From assembly GCA_051649305.1 (NCBI GenBank), contig JBOFGV010000110.1, forward strand, positions 9,006-73,005: 64,000 bases of DNA, read 5' to 3'. The notes under the pieces are model-generated. The model searched no databases, had not been told where the DNA came from, and was given only the letters and a program-made list of their open reading frames with translations. This document shows, piece by piece, positions 9,600 to 17,734 of the stretch. The stretch is from JADCCX01 sp051649305 (GTDB taxonomy: Bacteria > Pseudomonadota > Alphaproteobacteria > Rhizobiales > Beijerinckiaceae). Made by a program: the position numbers and the translations under genes. Position 1 is the first letter of the stretch, and every line of letters starts with the position of its first letter.

Positions 9600-10044
9600 A
9601 GCTCTTTCCTCCGCCTGGAGTGTTGACCTGCACCGCATCGCCCACTTTCTTGCTGATCAGCGCGCGGGCGATGGGCGATGAAATAGAGACTTTACCGGAT
9701 TTGACGTCGGCTTCCATGTCACCAACGATCTGATAGACCTTTTTCTGCTCGGTTTCATCATCAATCAAGGTAACAGTGGCACCGAACTTGACCGTGTTGC
9801 CGGACATTTTGGATGGATCGATGACATCCGCCCGGCCAAGCTTGTCCTCAAGCTCGGCAATGCGGCCCTCGTTCAAGGACTGGGCTTCCTTGGCGGCGGA
9901 ATATTCCGCGTTTTCAGAAAGGTCGCCGTGGGCGCGCGCTTCCTGAATGGCCAGAATGATGCGCGGACGCTCCTCTGCCTGGCGAAACTTCAGTTCCTGT
10001 TCCAGCGCGGCAAAGCCGGTCACTGTGATTGGTATCTTGTCCAT
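9571..10044 (-). CDS. greA: Transcription elongation factor GreA
   Basis: GreA binds RNA polymerase through its secondary channel and triggers cleavage of backtracked RNA. The 157-residue protein has the N-terminal antiparallel coiled coil (about residues 1-75), including the catalytic acidic tip DLSENAEYSAAKEAQ, and a C-terminal FKBP-like domain ending ITGLVF. Length is standard. The frame stays open to 10344, but the ATG at 10044 gives the family N-terminus (MDKIPIT) and follows a G-rich ribosome-binding site. A long leader of several hundred bases separates it from rpmH, which points the other way. Confidence 0.97.
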   Translation of the reverse strand: MDKIPITVTGFAALEQELKFRQAEERPRIILAIQEARAHGDLSENAEYSAAKEAQSLNEGRIAELEDKLGRADVIDPSKMSGNTVKFGATVTLIDDETEQKKVYQIVGDMEADVKSGKVSISSPIARALISKKVGDAVQVNTPGGGKSYEITGLVFK

Positions 10045-10442
10045 AGGGTGTCCCCCGCAAAAAATGGCCCCCGCTCCGAAGTTTTCTCCGGACCGCAAGC
10101 CTGAAACACGTCGATATGTGCGTTCTGGAGGCCTCCTCCGCACCGAGGGCGGGATACAGGCTTGCGCCTGCCCCCAAAGCCAATATCCGCTTGCATCCAC
10201 ACCGGAACGAAAGAGATATTTTTCCTTATCGTAGAAGTGTGGGGTATCGCGATAAAAACTGCAAGGGGTGGAAACAGGGTGGATAGCCCGGATTTGCAAG
10301 GCTTTTGGACAATGACCGTTGACATTTTCAAGGGCCTCCATCATAGACCCCGCAGTCTTTCATGCGAGATGTGGCTTTTACAGCGCCTGACGCGTTGAAG
10401 AAGTATTTTCGCGTTGTATGAATAAATATCTGGAGAATTCCC
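10045..10442. other. Long divergent intergenic region between greA and rpmH
   Basis: About 400 bases with no convincing gene. It must hold the promoters of greA (leftward) and rpmH (rightward). Reading frames that cross it lack family similarity and look like extensions of greA or chance frames. Near greA there is a short hairpin-like TCCGGAG...CTTCGGAG segment on the minus strand. I see no conserved riboswitch or tRNA. Confidence 0.6.
10319..10347 (+). promoter_or_regulatory. Probable promoter of the rpmH-rnpA-yidC operon
   Basis: A consensus -35 box TTGACA at 10319-10324 is followed, after 17 bases, by CATAGA at 10342-10347. This spacing fits the housekeeping sigma factor, though the -10 box is weak. 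It lies about 95 bases before the rpmH start, leaving a leader of moderate length. Confidence 0.5.
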
Positions 10443-10577
10443 GTGAAGCGGACCTATCAACCCAGCAAACTCGTGCGCAAGCGTCGCCATGGTTTTCGTT
10501 CACGCATGGCAACTGTCGGCGGCATGAAGGTTATTGCTGCACGCCGTGCGCGTGGCCGCAAGCGTCTTTCAGCCTGA
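10443..10577 (+). CDS. rpmH: 50S ribosomal protein L34
   Basis: The 44-residue product reads as KRTYQPSKLVRKRRHGFRSR followed by ATVGG and a basic tail ending GRKRLSA, the complete and highly conserved L34 sequence. L34 is a small rRNA-binding protein of the large ribosomal subunit. The start is GTG at 10443, preceded by TGGAGAATTCCC, which holds a good GGAG ribosome-binding site. As in nearly all bacteria, rnpA follows at once, here 16 bases after the stop codon. Confidence 0.97.
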   Translation: MKRTYQPSKLVRKRRHGFRSRMATVGGMKVIAARRARGRKRLSA

Positions 10578-10593
10578 GAACGGCTTCGCCGTC

Positions 10594-10992
10594 ATGGAAC
10601 GGCTGAAGAAGCGACGCGACTTTCTGAATGCTCAAAAGGGCCGGCGTGCCAACTCCGGCCTTTTTTCTGTGCAGGCCATACAGCGTACCGATGAAGGCAC
10701 TGCACGGTGCGGATTTACGGTCTCGAAGCGCGTCAGCCTGAAAGCCGTGGTGCGCAACCGCATCAGACGCCGCCTGAAGGAAGCCGTGCGCATCGGTGAT
10801 GGCACGCAGGTCAATCAGGCCACAGACTATGTGGTTGTTGCCCGTCTCGATACACTGCATGCACCTTTTTCACGTATCAGGACTGAATTGACCAAGGCTT
10901 TCGCGAAACTTTCGCAAAAACCGGACAACACGTTAGAACGACCAGATACTCCTGCGACCCCAAAGCCCAATCAGAGCCGCGACCATGCTTAA
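10594..10992 (+). CDS. rnpA: Ribonuclease P protein component
   Basis: The protein subunit of RNase P, which helps the catalytic RNA bind precursor tRNA leaders. The 132-residue product is basic and holds the conserved central signature SLKAVVRNRIRRRLKEAVR (the RNR motif). A variable Pro-rich tail ends in NQSRDHA. The frame is open further upstream to 10534, but that would overlap rpmH; the ATG at 10594 gives MERLKKRRDF, the usual family N-terminus. Its end overlaps the yidC start by eight bases, suggesting translational coupling. No yidD gene lies between rnpA and yidC. Confidence 0.95.
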   Translation: MERLKKRRDFLNAQKGRRANSGLFSVQAIQRTDEGTARCGFTVSKRVSLKAVVRNRIRRRLKEAVRIGDGTQVNQATDYVVVARLDTLHAPFSRIRTELTKAFAKLSQKPDNTLERPDTPATPKPNQSRDHA

Positions 10993-12790
10993 AGAAGACA
11001 ACAAGAACCTGATTGCAGCGATTGCGCTGTCGATTCTGGTGATCGTCGGATGGAACTACTTCTACGCCGGTCCGCAAATGGAAAAGCAGCGGCTTGAAAG
11101 ACTGGCGCAGCAAACTGCTCCTTCCAGCCTGCCACAGCCCGGGGCTGGCACACCGACCGCCCCCGGCGCGCCTGCGCTTCCTGGTGCGCCTGCCGCAACA
11201 CCGGTTCCTCCGGGCGTAGCTGCCCCTGCCTTGACCCGTGAGGCATCGCTGGCAACATCCCCGCGTGTTGCCATTGAAACCGCCCGTCTCAAGGGATCGA
11301 TTGCTCTCAAAGGTGGCCGGATCGACGATCTCTCGCTCTCCACCTACCGCGAGACCATCGAACCATCGAGCCCCAACATCGTGCTCTTCTCGCCGGTCAA
11401 TTCCAAGAACCCCTACTATGCCGAATTCGGCTGGGTGGCTGGACAGGGCGTGACAGCAGCTCTGCCTGGTGCTGAAACCGAGTGGACCGCGAGCGCCACC
11501 AAGCTGACAGAAGCTGCACCTGTAACGCTGAGCTGGAACAACGGTCAGGGCCTTGTCTTCAAGCGCCAGATTGCTGTTGACGCCAACTTCATGTTCACCG
11601 TGACGGATTCTGTCGAGAACACCACCGGACAGGCCGTTTCGCTGTTCCCCTACAGCTATCTGCGCCGCCTCGGCACGCCGGAAACAGCGGGCTTCTACAT
11701 TCTGCATGAAGGCCTGATTGGTGTGCAGACCGACAAATTGCAGGAAATTGCCTACGCTGATCTCGTGAAAGCCAAGACCCGAGAGTTCAAGGCCAGCACC
11801 GGCGGCTTTATCGGTATCACAGACAAGTACTGGGCGGCCGCCATCGTGCCGGACCAGACCAAGCCGCATGATGGCCGGTTTGTCGCCAGCATGATCAACA
11901 ACATTCAAAGCTACCAGACAGATGTCCTGCTGCCAGCCGAAACCGTGAATGCCGGTGGAAGCGCCAGCGTGACCACGCGCCTCTTTGCCGGAGCCAAGGA
12001 AACCAACCTGATTGACAGCTATCAGAAATCACTTGGCATCAAGCAGTTTGACCTGATGATCGACTGGGGTATGTTCTACTTTATCACCAAGCCGCTCTTC
12101 AAACTGATGGATTACATCTATCACATGTTCGGCAACTTCGGTGTGGCCATCCTCATCGTCACCGTGTTCATCAAGGCCGTCTTCTTCCCGCTGGCCAACA
12201 AGTCCTATGTCTCGATGGCCCGCATGAAAGCCGTGCAGCCCGCGATGGCCGAGATTCAGGTGAAGTACAAGGAAGACCGCGCCAAGCAGCAACAGGCGCT
12301 GATGGAGCTTTACAAGAAGGAAAAGATCAACCCGCTGGCTGGTTGCTGGCCGGTGCTGATCCAGATTCCGGTGTTCTTCGCGCTCTATAAGGTGCTGTTC
12401 GTCACCATCGAAATGCGCCATGCCCCGTTCTTCGGCTGGATCAAGGATCTGGCAGCACCAGACCCAACATCGATCTTCAACCTCTTTGGCCTGCTGCCCT
12501 TCTCGGTGCCGCAGTTCCTGCTGGTGGGTGTCTGGCCGATCATCATGGGCATCACCATGTGGCTGCAGATGAAGATGAACCCGGAGCCAACCGATCCGGT
12601 GCAGAAGGCGATCTTCGGCTGGATGCCGCTGGTCTTTACCTTCATGCTCGCCTCCTTCCCGGCTGGTCTCGTGATCTACTGGGCCTGGAACAACATTCTC
12701 TCGGTGTCACAGCAGTATTTCATCATGAAGCGCCAAGGCGTGAAGGTGGAGCTCTGGGACAACATCCGTAGCATGTTCAAGAAGGCCTGA
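10985..12790 (+). CDS. yidC: Membrane protein insertase YidC
   Basis: YidC inserts proteins into the inner membrane, alone or with SecYEG. The 601-residue product has the Gram-negative layout: an N-terminal anchor helix (about residues 9-25), a Pro/Ala-rich linker, a large periplasmic beta-sandwich domain (about 90-345), and five C-terminal membrane helices starting near MFYFITKPLF. The conserved insertase core includes KPLFKLMDYIYHMFGNFG, the cytoplasmic coiled region YKEDRAKQQQALMELYKK and NPLAGCWPVLIQIPVFFALY. It closes the rpmH-rnpA-yidC operon. A palindromic element follows 10 bases after the stop. Confidence 0.97.
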   Translation: MLKEDNKNLIAAIALSILVIVGWNYFYAGPQMEKQRLERLAQQTAPSSLPQPGAGTPTAPGAPALPGAPAATPVPPGVAAPALTREASLATSPRVAIETARLKGSIALKGGRIDDLSLSTYRETIEPSSPNIVLFSPVNSKNPYYAEFGWVAGQGVTAALPGAETEWTASATKLTEAAPVTLSWNNGQGLVFKRQIAVDANFMFTVTDSVENTTGQAVSLFPYSYLRRLGTPETAGFYILHEGLIGVQTDKLQEIAYADLVKAKTREFKASTGGFIGITDKYWAAAIVPDQTKPHDGRFVASMINNIQSYQTDVLLPAETVNAGGSASVTTRLFAGAKETNLIDSYQKSLGIKQFDLMIDWGMFYFITKPLFKLMDYIYHMFGNFGVAILIVTVFIKAVFFPLANKSYVSMARMKAVQPAMAEIQVKYKEDRAKQQQALMELYKKEKINPLAGCWPVLIQIPVFFALYKVLFVTIEMRHAPFFGWIKDLAAPDPTSIFNLFGLLPFSVPQFLLVGVWPIIMGITMWLQMKMNPEPTDPVQKAIFGWMPLVFTFMLASFPAGLVIYWAWNNILSVSQQYFIMKRQGVKVELWDNIRSMFKKA

Positions 12791-12799
12791 TTGGTCACT

Positions 12800-12911
12800 G
12801 TCATCCCCGGCGAGCGAAGCGAGGGAAGGGGATCCATACTTCGCTGGCGTTGCTAACCTTGGAAAGGGTGGATTCCCTTCCCAAAAGCCTTCGGCTTTCG
12901 CCGGGAATGAC
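12800..12911. repeat. Palindromic intergenic element downstream of yidC
   Basis: A 112-base imperfect inverted repeat. The left arm begins GTCATCCCCGGCGAGCGAAG and ends GGGATCCA (12800-12836); the right arm begins TGGATTCCC and ends CGCCGGGAATGAC (12869-12911). Each arm also carries its own small hairpin (GAGCGAAGCGAG; AAAGCCTTCGGCTTT). Dispersed elements of this look, with the GTCATCCCCGGC end, are common in alphaproteobacterial genomes. It may act as a terminator for yidC. Confidence 0.7.
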
Positions 12912-13067
12912 AAACCGCAGGTTTGATTGCCAATAAAGCCCCACCCCCTTTCTGGCACGCACATTGCTGCATTCTTTGCCTGTGGTTTTGTCACAACACG
13001 GCTTCCCGTCGGCGCAAACCATGGCATAGTGTGTGGCAGACAAGGGCAGACAGTATGGTGGGTTTCC

Positions 13068-13853
13068 ATGAGTGGTGATGTGGTCATCGATATCAATGAC
13101 CTCTCCCTCACTTTTCAGACAGATGACGGTCCGGTCTACGCGCTTTCAAATGCCGATCTTGTTGTGCGTGCAGGTGAGTTCATCTCCTTCATTGGGCCAT
13201 CGGGCTGCGGCAAGACCACGCTTTTGCGCGTGATCGCAGATCTGGAAAAACCCACCTCCGGCAGCATCAAGGTCAACGGTCTGACGCCAGAGCAAGCGCG
13301 TTTGCAGCGCCAGTATGGCTATGTCTTCCAGGCTCCGGCTCTTTACCCATGGCGCACGATCGAGAAGAACGTGATGCTGCCGTTGGAGGTCTTTGGGCTG
13401 TCAGCAGATGAGCGGAAAGAACGCGCCGCGCGTTACCTTGCTCTCGTCAACCTCACCGGCTTTGAAAAGAAATACCCATGGCAACTTTCAGGCGGCATGC
13501 AGCAGCGCGTTTCCATCGCGCGCGCATTGTCGTTTGATCCACAATTGCTGTTGATGGACGAGCCCTTTGGCGCGCTCGATGAGATTGTACGCGACAAGCT
13601 TAACGAGCAGTTGCTGCAACTCTGGGCGCAGACGAAAAAGACCGTGATTTTCGTCACGCATTCCATTCCCGAAGCGGTGTTTCTCTCTACCCGCATCGTG
13701 GTGATGTCACCGCGCCCCGGTCGCATTATCGATATCATCAACTGTGATCTCGGCGATAACCGCACATTGGATATCCGCGAGTCGCCAGAGTTCCTGAAGA
13801 TTGCCCACCGTGTGCGTGAGGGGCTTCGGGCTGGACACAGCTATGAGGATTGA
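13068..13853 (+). CDS. ABC transporter ATP-binding protein (nitrate/sulfonate/pyrimidine type)
   Basis: The 261-residue ATPase drives the importer whose permeases and binding protein follow. Walker A is FIGPSGCGKTTLL (about residues 40-52), the signature is LSGGMQQRVSIARAL, and Walker B is LLLMDEPFGALDE, followed by the switch His in FVTHSIPEA. These match the SsuB/TauB/ThiZ group. The frame is open from 12927, but the ATG at 13068 gives a normal family length. It is the first gene of a run that ends in pyrimidine-ring hydrolases, so a pyrimidine or related heterocycle is the likely cargo (inference). Confidence 0.92.
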   Translation: MSGDVVIDINDLSLTFQTDDGPVYALSNADLVVRAGEFISFIGPSGCGKTTLLRVIADLEKPTSGSIKVNGLTPEQARLQRQYGYVFQAPALYPWRTIEKNVMLPLEVFGLSADERKERAARYLALVNLTGFEKKYPWQLSGGMQQRVSIARALSFDPQLLLMDEPFGALDEIVRDKLNEQLLQLWAQTKKTVIFVTHSIPEAVFLSTRIVVMSPRPGRIIDIINCDLGDNRTLDIRESPEFLKIAHRVREGLRAGHSYED

Positions 13854-13868
13854 GGGCACGAAATCACT

Positions 13869-14007
13869 CCCTCTCCCCGCAAGCGGGGAGAGGGCAAGGC
13901 ACAACGAGCCAGTGAGGGGCTTGGTGATTAGCCACTATGCCCGGCGAAAACACACCCAGCCCCTCATCCGGCGCTGCGCGCCACCTTCTCCCCGCACGCG
14001 GGGAGAA
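13869..14007. repeat. Two-unit palindromic element inside the importer operon, copy 1
   Basis: Two facing units. The first is a perfect 12-base-pair hairpin (13869-13894, CCCTCTCCCCGC / GCGGGGAGAGGG) followed by GTGAGGGGC. The second has CCCCTCATCCGGCGCTGCGC and then a hairpin TTCTCCCCGC / GCGGGGAGAA (13986-14007). The same arrangement recurs at 17584-17714. It lies between the ATPase gene and the first permease gene, ending 14 bases before the permease ATG, so it becomes part of the operon message. Confidence 0.8.
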
Positions 14008-14021
14008 GAAGGGTCAGCGCC

Positions 14022-14915
14022 ATGAGCACACTCCGCAAGCCCGGCTCCACCCTCCCTGTCTTCGTCATCACGGCCATCATTCTCGCCGTCTGGTATCTCG
14101 CCTGTCTGCCGATGAACGCCGTTCTGCCACAGCTTGCCGATGTGAAGGGCCTTGCTAACCGCTATGCGATCGCATGGTCGCTGGAGCGGCCGGTGTTGCC
14201 AGCACCGCATCAGGTGCTAGTTGATCTCTATAATTCCACCATCGGCACAAGGCTCTTCCGCCAGACTGCCGATGGCATGGTGCTGAACCCGCGCAATCTG
14301 CTGTTCCACATGTACGTGACGCTGTCCGCCACCTTGCTGGGCTTTGCCATGGGTGTGGCACTTGGCGTGGGGCTTGCCATCGCGATAGTGCACAGCAAGG
14401 TGCTGCAAAAAAGCCTGATGCCCTGGATCATCGCCTCGCAAACTATTCCGATTCTTGCCATTGCCCCCATCATCATCGTTGTGCTGGGTTCCATGGGCAT
14501 CACGGGCCTGCTGCCGAAATCCATCATCTCGATGTATCTCTGCTTCTTCCCCATCGCTATCGGCATGGTCAAGGGCTTCACCTCGCCGGATACCATGCAG
14601 CTTGACCTCATGCGCACCTACAATGCCAGCCGGTCTGAAACCTTCACGAAGCTGCGCTGGCCCGCCGCAATGCCATACCTTTTCGCGGGCCTGAAAGTCG
14701 CGATCACCATCAGCCTTGTGGGCGCTATCGTGGGCGAGTTGCCAACCGGCGCACAGGCAGGAATCGGCGCGCGATTGCTGTCCGGCAGTTACTACGGCCA
14801 GACGGTGCAGATTTGGTCAGCACTGGTGGCGGCGGCTCTCATGGCCTCGGCGCTGATCCTTGCTGTATCTGGCTTCGAACGCCTGACAAACAGGGCGATG
14901 GGGGCGCGGGCATGA
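14022..14915 (+). CDS. ABC transporter permease (first)
   Basis: A 297-residue inner-membrane permease of the SsuC/TauC/ThiX type. About six membrane helices are visible, starting with PVFVITAIILAVWYLACLP. The EAA loop that contacts the ATPase appears as RTYNASRSETFTKLRWPAAMPYLFAGLK. Between the first and second helices is an unusually long loop of roughly 60 residues (VLPQLADV to NLLFHM). Its stop overlaps the start of the second permease (ATGA at 14912-14915), so the two are translationally coupled and likely form a heterodimer. Confidence 0.9.
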   Translation: MSTLRKPGSTLPVFVITAIILAVWYLACLPMNAVLPQLADVKGLANRYAIAWSLERPVLPAPHQVLVDLYNSTIGTRLFRQTADGMVLNPRNLLFHMYVTLSATLLGFAMGVALGVGLAIAIVHSKVLQKSLMPWIIASQTIPILAIAPIIIVVLGSMGITGLLPKSIISMYLCFFPIAIGMVKGFTSPDTMQLDLMRTYNASRSETFTKLRWPAAMPYLFAGLKVAITISLVGAIVGELPTGAQAGIGARLLSGSYYGQTVQIWSALVAAALMASALILAVSGFERLTNRAMGARA

Positions 14916-15895
14916 GCGCGACTTTCCACAAAATGACACGCGTGACCAATGTCGTCATGGATGTAACCATGAGTTCAGCGCTGGCTGTCTTTGCCCTGGC
15001 GATGGTCGCCAATATATCGGCACTGGCGCGGTGGCCGTCGTTATTGCTGGCGCTGATCCTCATCGTCTGGATTGGACTATGGGTGTTCAACCACAAGGTT
15101 GCCGGCTTGCCCTACCGCAGCGCGGCTGCGCGCAGATTCCGGGATATCTTTGTGCCTTTCATCTTTGGCGCAACCCTCATCTGGCTTTGGGAGGTTGTTT
15201 GCCGGGGCTTCAATGTGCCTATGGTGCTGATGCCAGCACCTTCACAAATCATGGCGAGAATTTTCACCTCCCTCCCCACCCTCGGTGCAGACTTCGTGCA
15301 AACCGTCATCCGCGCCGTTATCCCCGGCTGGATCATGGGCTGTCTGGCGGGTTTTGGTGTGGCGCTCTTGTGTGATCGGTTTGATTTCCTGCGGCGCGGG
15401 TTGCTGCCAATCGGCAATTTCGTCTCGGCCCTGCCAGTCATCGGCATCGCGCCCATTCTGGTCATGTGGTTTGGCTTTGACTGGCAGTCCAAGGCCGCCG
15501 TGGTGGTGGTGATGACCTTCTTCCCCATGCTGGTGAACACCGTGGCGGGCCTTGGCTCAGCCGGACAACTGGAGCGCGACCTGATGCGCAGCTATGGGGC
15601 CAGCTGGTTCCAGACACTGGTGCAGCTGCGCCTGCCCGCCGCCATGCCGTTCATTTTCAATGCGCTCAAAATCAATGCAACCCTCGCGATGATCGGCGCT
15701 ATTGTTGCTGAATTTTTCGGCACACCGGTCGTTGGCATGGGTTTCCGCATCTCGACAGAAGTAGGCCGCATGGCGCTCGATATGGTCTGGGCAACAATAG
15801 CAGTTGCAGCCATCGCCGGTTCGTCCTTTTATGGGCTTCTGGTGCTGGCGGAGCGGATGGTGACATTCTGGCATCCGTCAACAAGGGGGAGGTAG
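14912..15895 (+). CDS. ABC transporter permease (second)
   Basis: A 327-residue permease and the likely partner of the gene just before it. The N-terminal third carries two extra helices (SALAVFALAMVANISAL and LLLALILIVWIGLWVF) ahead of the core domain starting near FIFGATLIWLWEVVCRG. The EAA-type loop reads RSYGASWFQTLVQLRLPAAMPFIF. The ATG at 14912 is chosen because it overlaps the previous stop; an earlier frame opening at 14813 lies wholly inside the first permease. The LysE-type gene follows after 7 bases. Confidence 0.9.
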   Translation: MSATFHKMTRVTNVVMDVTMSSALAVFALAMVANISALARWPSLLLALILIVWIGLWVFNHKVAGLPYRSAAARRFRDIFVPFIFGATLIWLWEVVCRGFNVPMVLMPAPSQIMARIFTSLPTLGADFVQTVIRAVIPGWIMGCLAGFGVALLCDRFDFLRRGLLPIGNFVSALPVIGIAPILVMWFGFDWQSKAAVVVVMTFFPMLVNTVAGLGSAGQLERDLMRSYGASWFQTLVQLRLPAAMPFIFNALKINATLAMIGAIVAEFFGTPVVGMGFRISTEVGRMALDMVWATIAVAAIAGSSFYGLLVLAERMVTFWHPSTRGR

Positions 15896-15902
15896 AAGAT
15901 AA

Positions 15903-16526
15903 ATGGACATGTTTTTCTCCGCTATCCTTGCTGGCATGGTCTATGTGCTTATTCCCGGCCCTGCCACCCTTGCTGTCCTTGGGCTGTCATCCACCAAAGG
16001 ACGTTTTGCAGCGGCGCAATTTCTGGGGGCGCATCTTGTCGGAGATATCTTGTGGTCTCTTCTGGCTTTTCTAGCCATCATTGGCGTCTCAAGCCTTGGG
16101 CCAGAACTATTTCAAGTCCTCGGCATGCTTTGCGGCGCTTACCTCATCTGGCTTGGATGGAAGGCTCTGAACACAAAAACCAACAACCCAGCACCGATCG
16201 TCACTGACCCTGTGCGGGCTGGATTGCTTTTTGGATTAACCAATCCAAAGGCCTATCCATTTGCCGTAGCAATGTTCACGGCTCTTCTTGGCACATCAGG
16301 GACTGAACTGAGCTGGAACACTGCGCCGGTTCTTCTGGCTGGCTGCACCATCGGTTTTCTTTTGGCTGATACCATTGTTGTTTTCTGGACAGGCATGAAC
16401 CCCATTCGGCGGCTTTTTGCCAAGCGTGCAGGGCTGATCACGCGATTGACCGGCTTCCTGTTCATTGCCTTCGGCACAAAATCAATCTTTGATGCAACAG
16501 CTTCGCTGCGGGCCAAAAGCCAGTAG
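15903..16526 (+). CDS. LysE/RhtB family exporter
   Basis: A 207-residue inner-membrane exporter with about six helices. The family N-terminus is clear (PGPATLAVLGLSSTKGRFAA), as is the mid-protein motif LCGAYLIWLGWKAL and the later LFGLTNPKAYPFAVAMF. Characterised LysE/RhtB proteins export amino acids or their analogues. It sits between the second permease and the binding-protein gene of an ABC importer, which is an odd place for an exporter. It may expel a by-product of the pathway such as beta-alanine or a beta-amino acid; this is only an inference. Confidence 0.9.
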   Translation: MDMFFSAILAGMVYVLIPGPATLAVLGLSSTKGRFAAAQFLGAHLVGDILWSLLAFLAIIGVSSLGPELFQVLGMLCGAYLIWLGWKALNTKTNNPAPIVTDPVRAGLLFGLTNPKAYPFAVAMFTALLGTSGTELSWNTAPVLLAGCTIGFLLADTIVVFWTGMNPIRRLFAKRAGLITRLTGFLFIAFGTKSIFDATASLRAKSQ

Positions 16527-16576
16527 ATTTCAATTCGTGGAGTGCCGCATAGTGCGGTTTGAAAGAGGAGAGAGCG

Positions 16577-17569
16577 ATGAAACTGAAACCACTCGTTTTG
16601 GGCGCAGCAATGGTGCTGGGCTCACTTTTGCCGGTAGCGGCACAGGACAAGGTGACGCTTCAGTTGAAGTGGGTCACGCAGGCACAGTTTGCTGGCTATT
16701 ACGTCGCCAAAGACAAGGGCTTCTTCAAAGCGGAAGGCCTTGATGTCACCATCAAGCCGGGCGGACCTGATATCGCTCCCCCACAAGTCATTGCAGGCGG
16801 TGGCGCTGATGTGATTATCGAATGGATGCCAGCCGCTCTCGCTGCCCGCGAGAAGGGCGTACCGCTCGTCAACATCGCCCAGCCCTTCAAGCGTTCCGGC
16901 ATGATGCTCACCTGCCGCAAGGATGCGGGCGTGGCCACACCGGCTGACTTCAAGGACAAGACACTGGGTGTCTGGTTCTTCGGCAACGAGTATCCCTTCA
17001 TGGCATGGATGGCGAAACTTGGTCTCAAGACTGATGGTTCCGCCGGTGGCGTGAAGGTCATCAAGCAGGGCTTCAACGTGGACCCCATCATCCAGAAGCA
17101 GGCCGCCTGCGTCTCGACCATGACCTACAACGAGTATTGGCAGGTGATTGACGCTGGCCTGAAGCCGGATGATCTCGCTGTGTTCAACTACACGGATCAG
17201 GGCGTATCCACCATGGAAGACGGCCTCTATGCGCTGGAAAGCAAACTGGCTGATCCTGCCTTTGCCGCGCGCATGGCAAAGTTTGTCCGTGCCTCGATGA
17301 AGGGCTGGGAATACGCCCGTGCCAACGCTGATGAAGCCGCCAAGATCGTGCTCGATAACGATGCTTCGGGCGCACAGAAGGAAGCCCACCAGAAGCGTAT
17401 GATGGGCGAGATCAACAAGCTGACAGCTGGCTCCAACGGCAAGCTGGACCCGGCTGATTTCGAGCGCACAGTCACCACCCTGATGGGTGCTGGCGGCGAA
17501 GCGCCCGTGATCTCGAAGAAGCCTGTGGGTGCCTGGACCCATGCGGTGATTGATGCTGCGTTGAAGTAA
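16577..17569 (+). CDS. ABC transporter substrate-binding protein (NMT1/ThiY-like)
   Basis: A 330-residue periplasmic receptor. A signal peptide covers about residues 1-22 (ending LLPVAAQ). The mature protein begins VTLQLKWVTQAQFAGYYVAK and continues DKGFFKAEGLDVTIKPGGPD, the pattern of NMT1/THI5-like proteins that bind pyrimidine or thiamin-precursor ligands. The ATG at 16577 follows GAGGAGAGAGCG; a frame opening at 16559 is unlikely. Together with the ATPase and two permeases it completes one importer, and the hydrolases that follow suggest it delivers a pyrimidine, hydantoin or similar ring compound. Confidence 0.9.
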   Translation: MKLKPLVLGAAMVLGSLLPVAAQDKVTLQLKWVTQAQFAGYYVAKDKGFFKAEGLDVTIKPGGPDIAPPQVIAGGGADVIIEWMPAALAAREKGVPLVNIAQPFKRSGMMLTCRKDAGVATPADFKDKTLGVWFFGNEYPFMAWMAKLGLKTDGSAGGVKVIKQGFNVDPIIQKQAACVSTMTYNEYWQVIDAGLKPDDLAVFNYTDQGVSTMEDGLYALESKLADPAFAARMAKFVRASMKGWEYARANADEAAKIVLDNDASGAQKEAHQKRMMGEINKLTAGSNGKLDPADFERTVTTLMGAGGEAPVISKKPVGAWTHAVIDAALK

Positions 17570-17583
17570 GCAGTGCAGTGTCT

Positions 17584-17714
17584 CCTTCTCCCCTTGCGGG
17601 AGAAGGTGGCATGCGAAGCATGACGGATGAGGGGTTCGGAGAATCTAACGCCAAGCTACCCCTCACCCGACCTTCGCTGACGCGAAGCCCACCCTCTCCC
17701 GCAGGGGGAGAGGG
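17584..17714. repeat. Two-unit palindromic element inside the operon, copy 2
   Basis: The same architecture as 13869-14007: hairpin CCTTCTCCCCTTGCGGGAGAAGG (as two arms around TTG, 17584-17606), then GGATGAGGGG, a spacer, CCCCTCACCCGACC, and a closing hairpin CCCTCTCCCGC / GGGGGAGAGGG (17692-17714). The inner CCCCTCAyCC and the outer C/G-rich hairpins are shared with copy 1. It lies between the binding-protein gene and hydA, 20 bases before the hydA ATG. Confidence 0.8.
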
Positions 17715-17734
17715 AAGAAAACTGCGAGGAACTA

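Noticed and set aside
9571..10344. A long 257-codon form of GreA
   Set aside because: The first 100 codons have no GreA similarity, and the internal ATG at 10044 has a good ribosome-binding site and gives the standard length.
10300..10600. Replication origin near rpmH, as in some bacteria
   Set aside because: No dnaA gene, no cluster of DnaA boxes and no AT-rich unwinding region were seen; in Alphaproteobacteria the origin usually lies elsewhere.
10877..11908. A 343-codon minus-strand frame opposite rnpA and yidC
   Set aside because: Antisense of two conserved genes; no motifs or start signals.
13869..14007. CRISPR array
   Set aside because: The repeats are face-to-face palindromic units, not evenly spaced direct repeats with unique spacers, and no cas gene is present.
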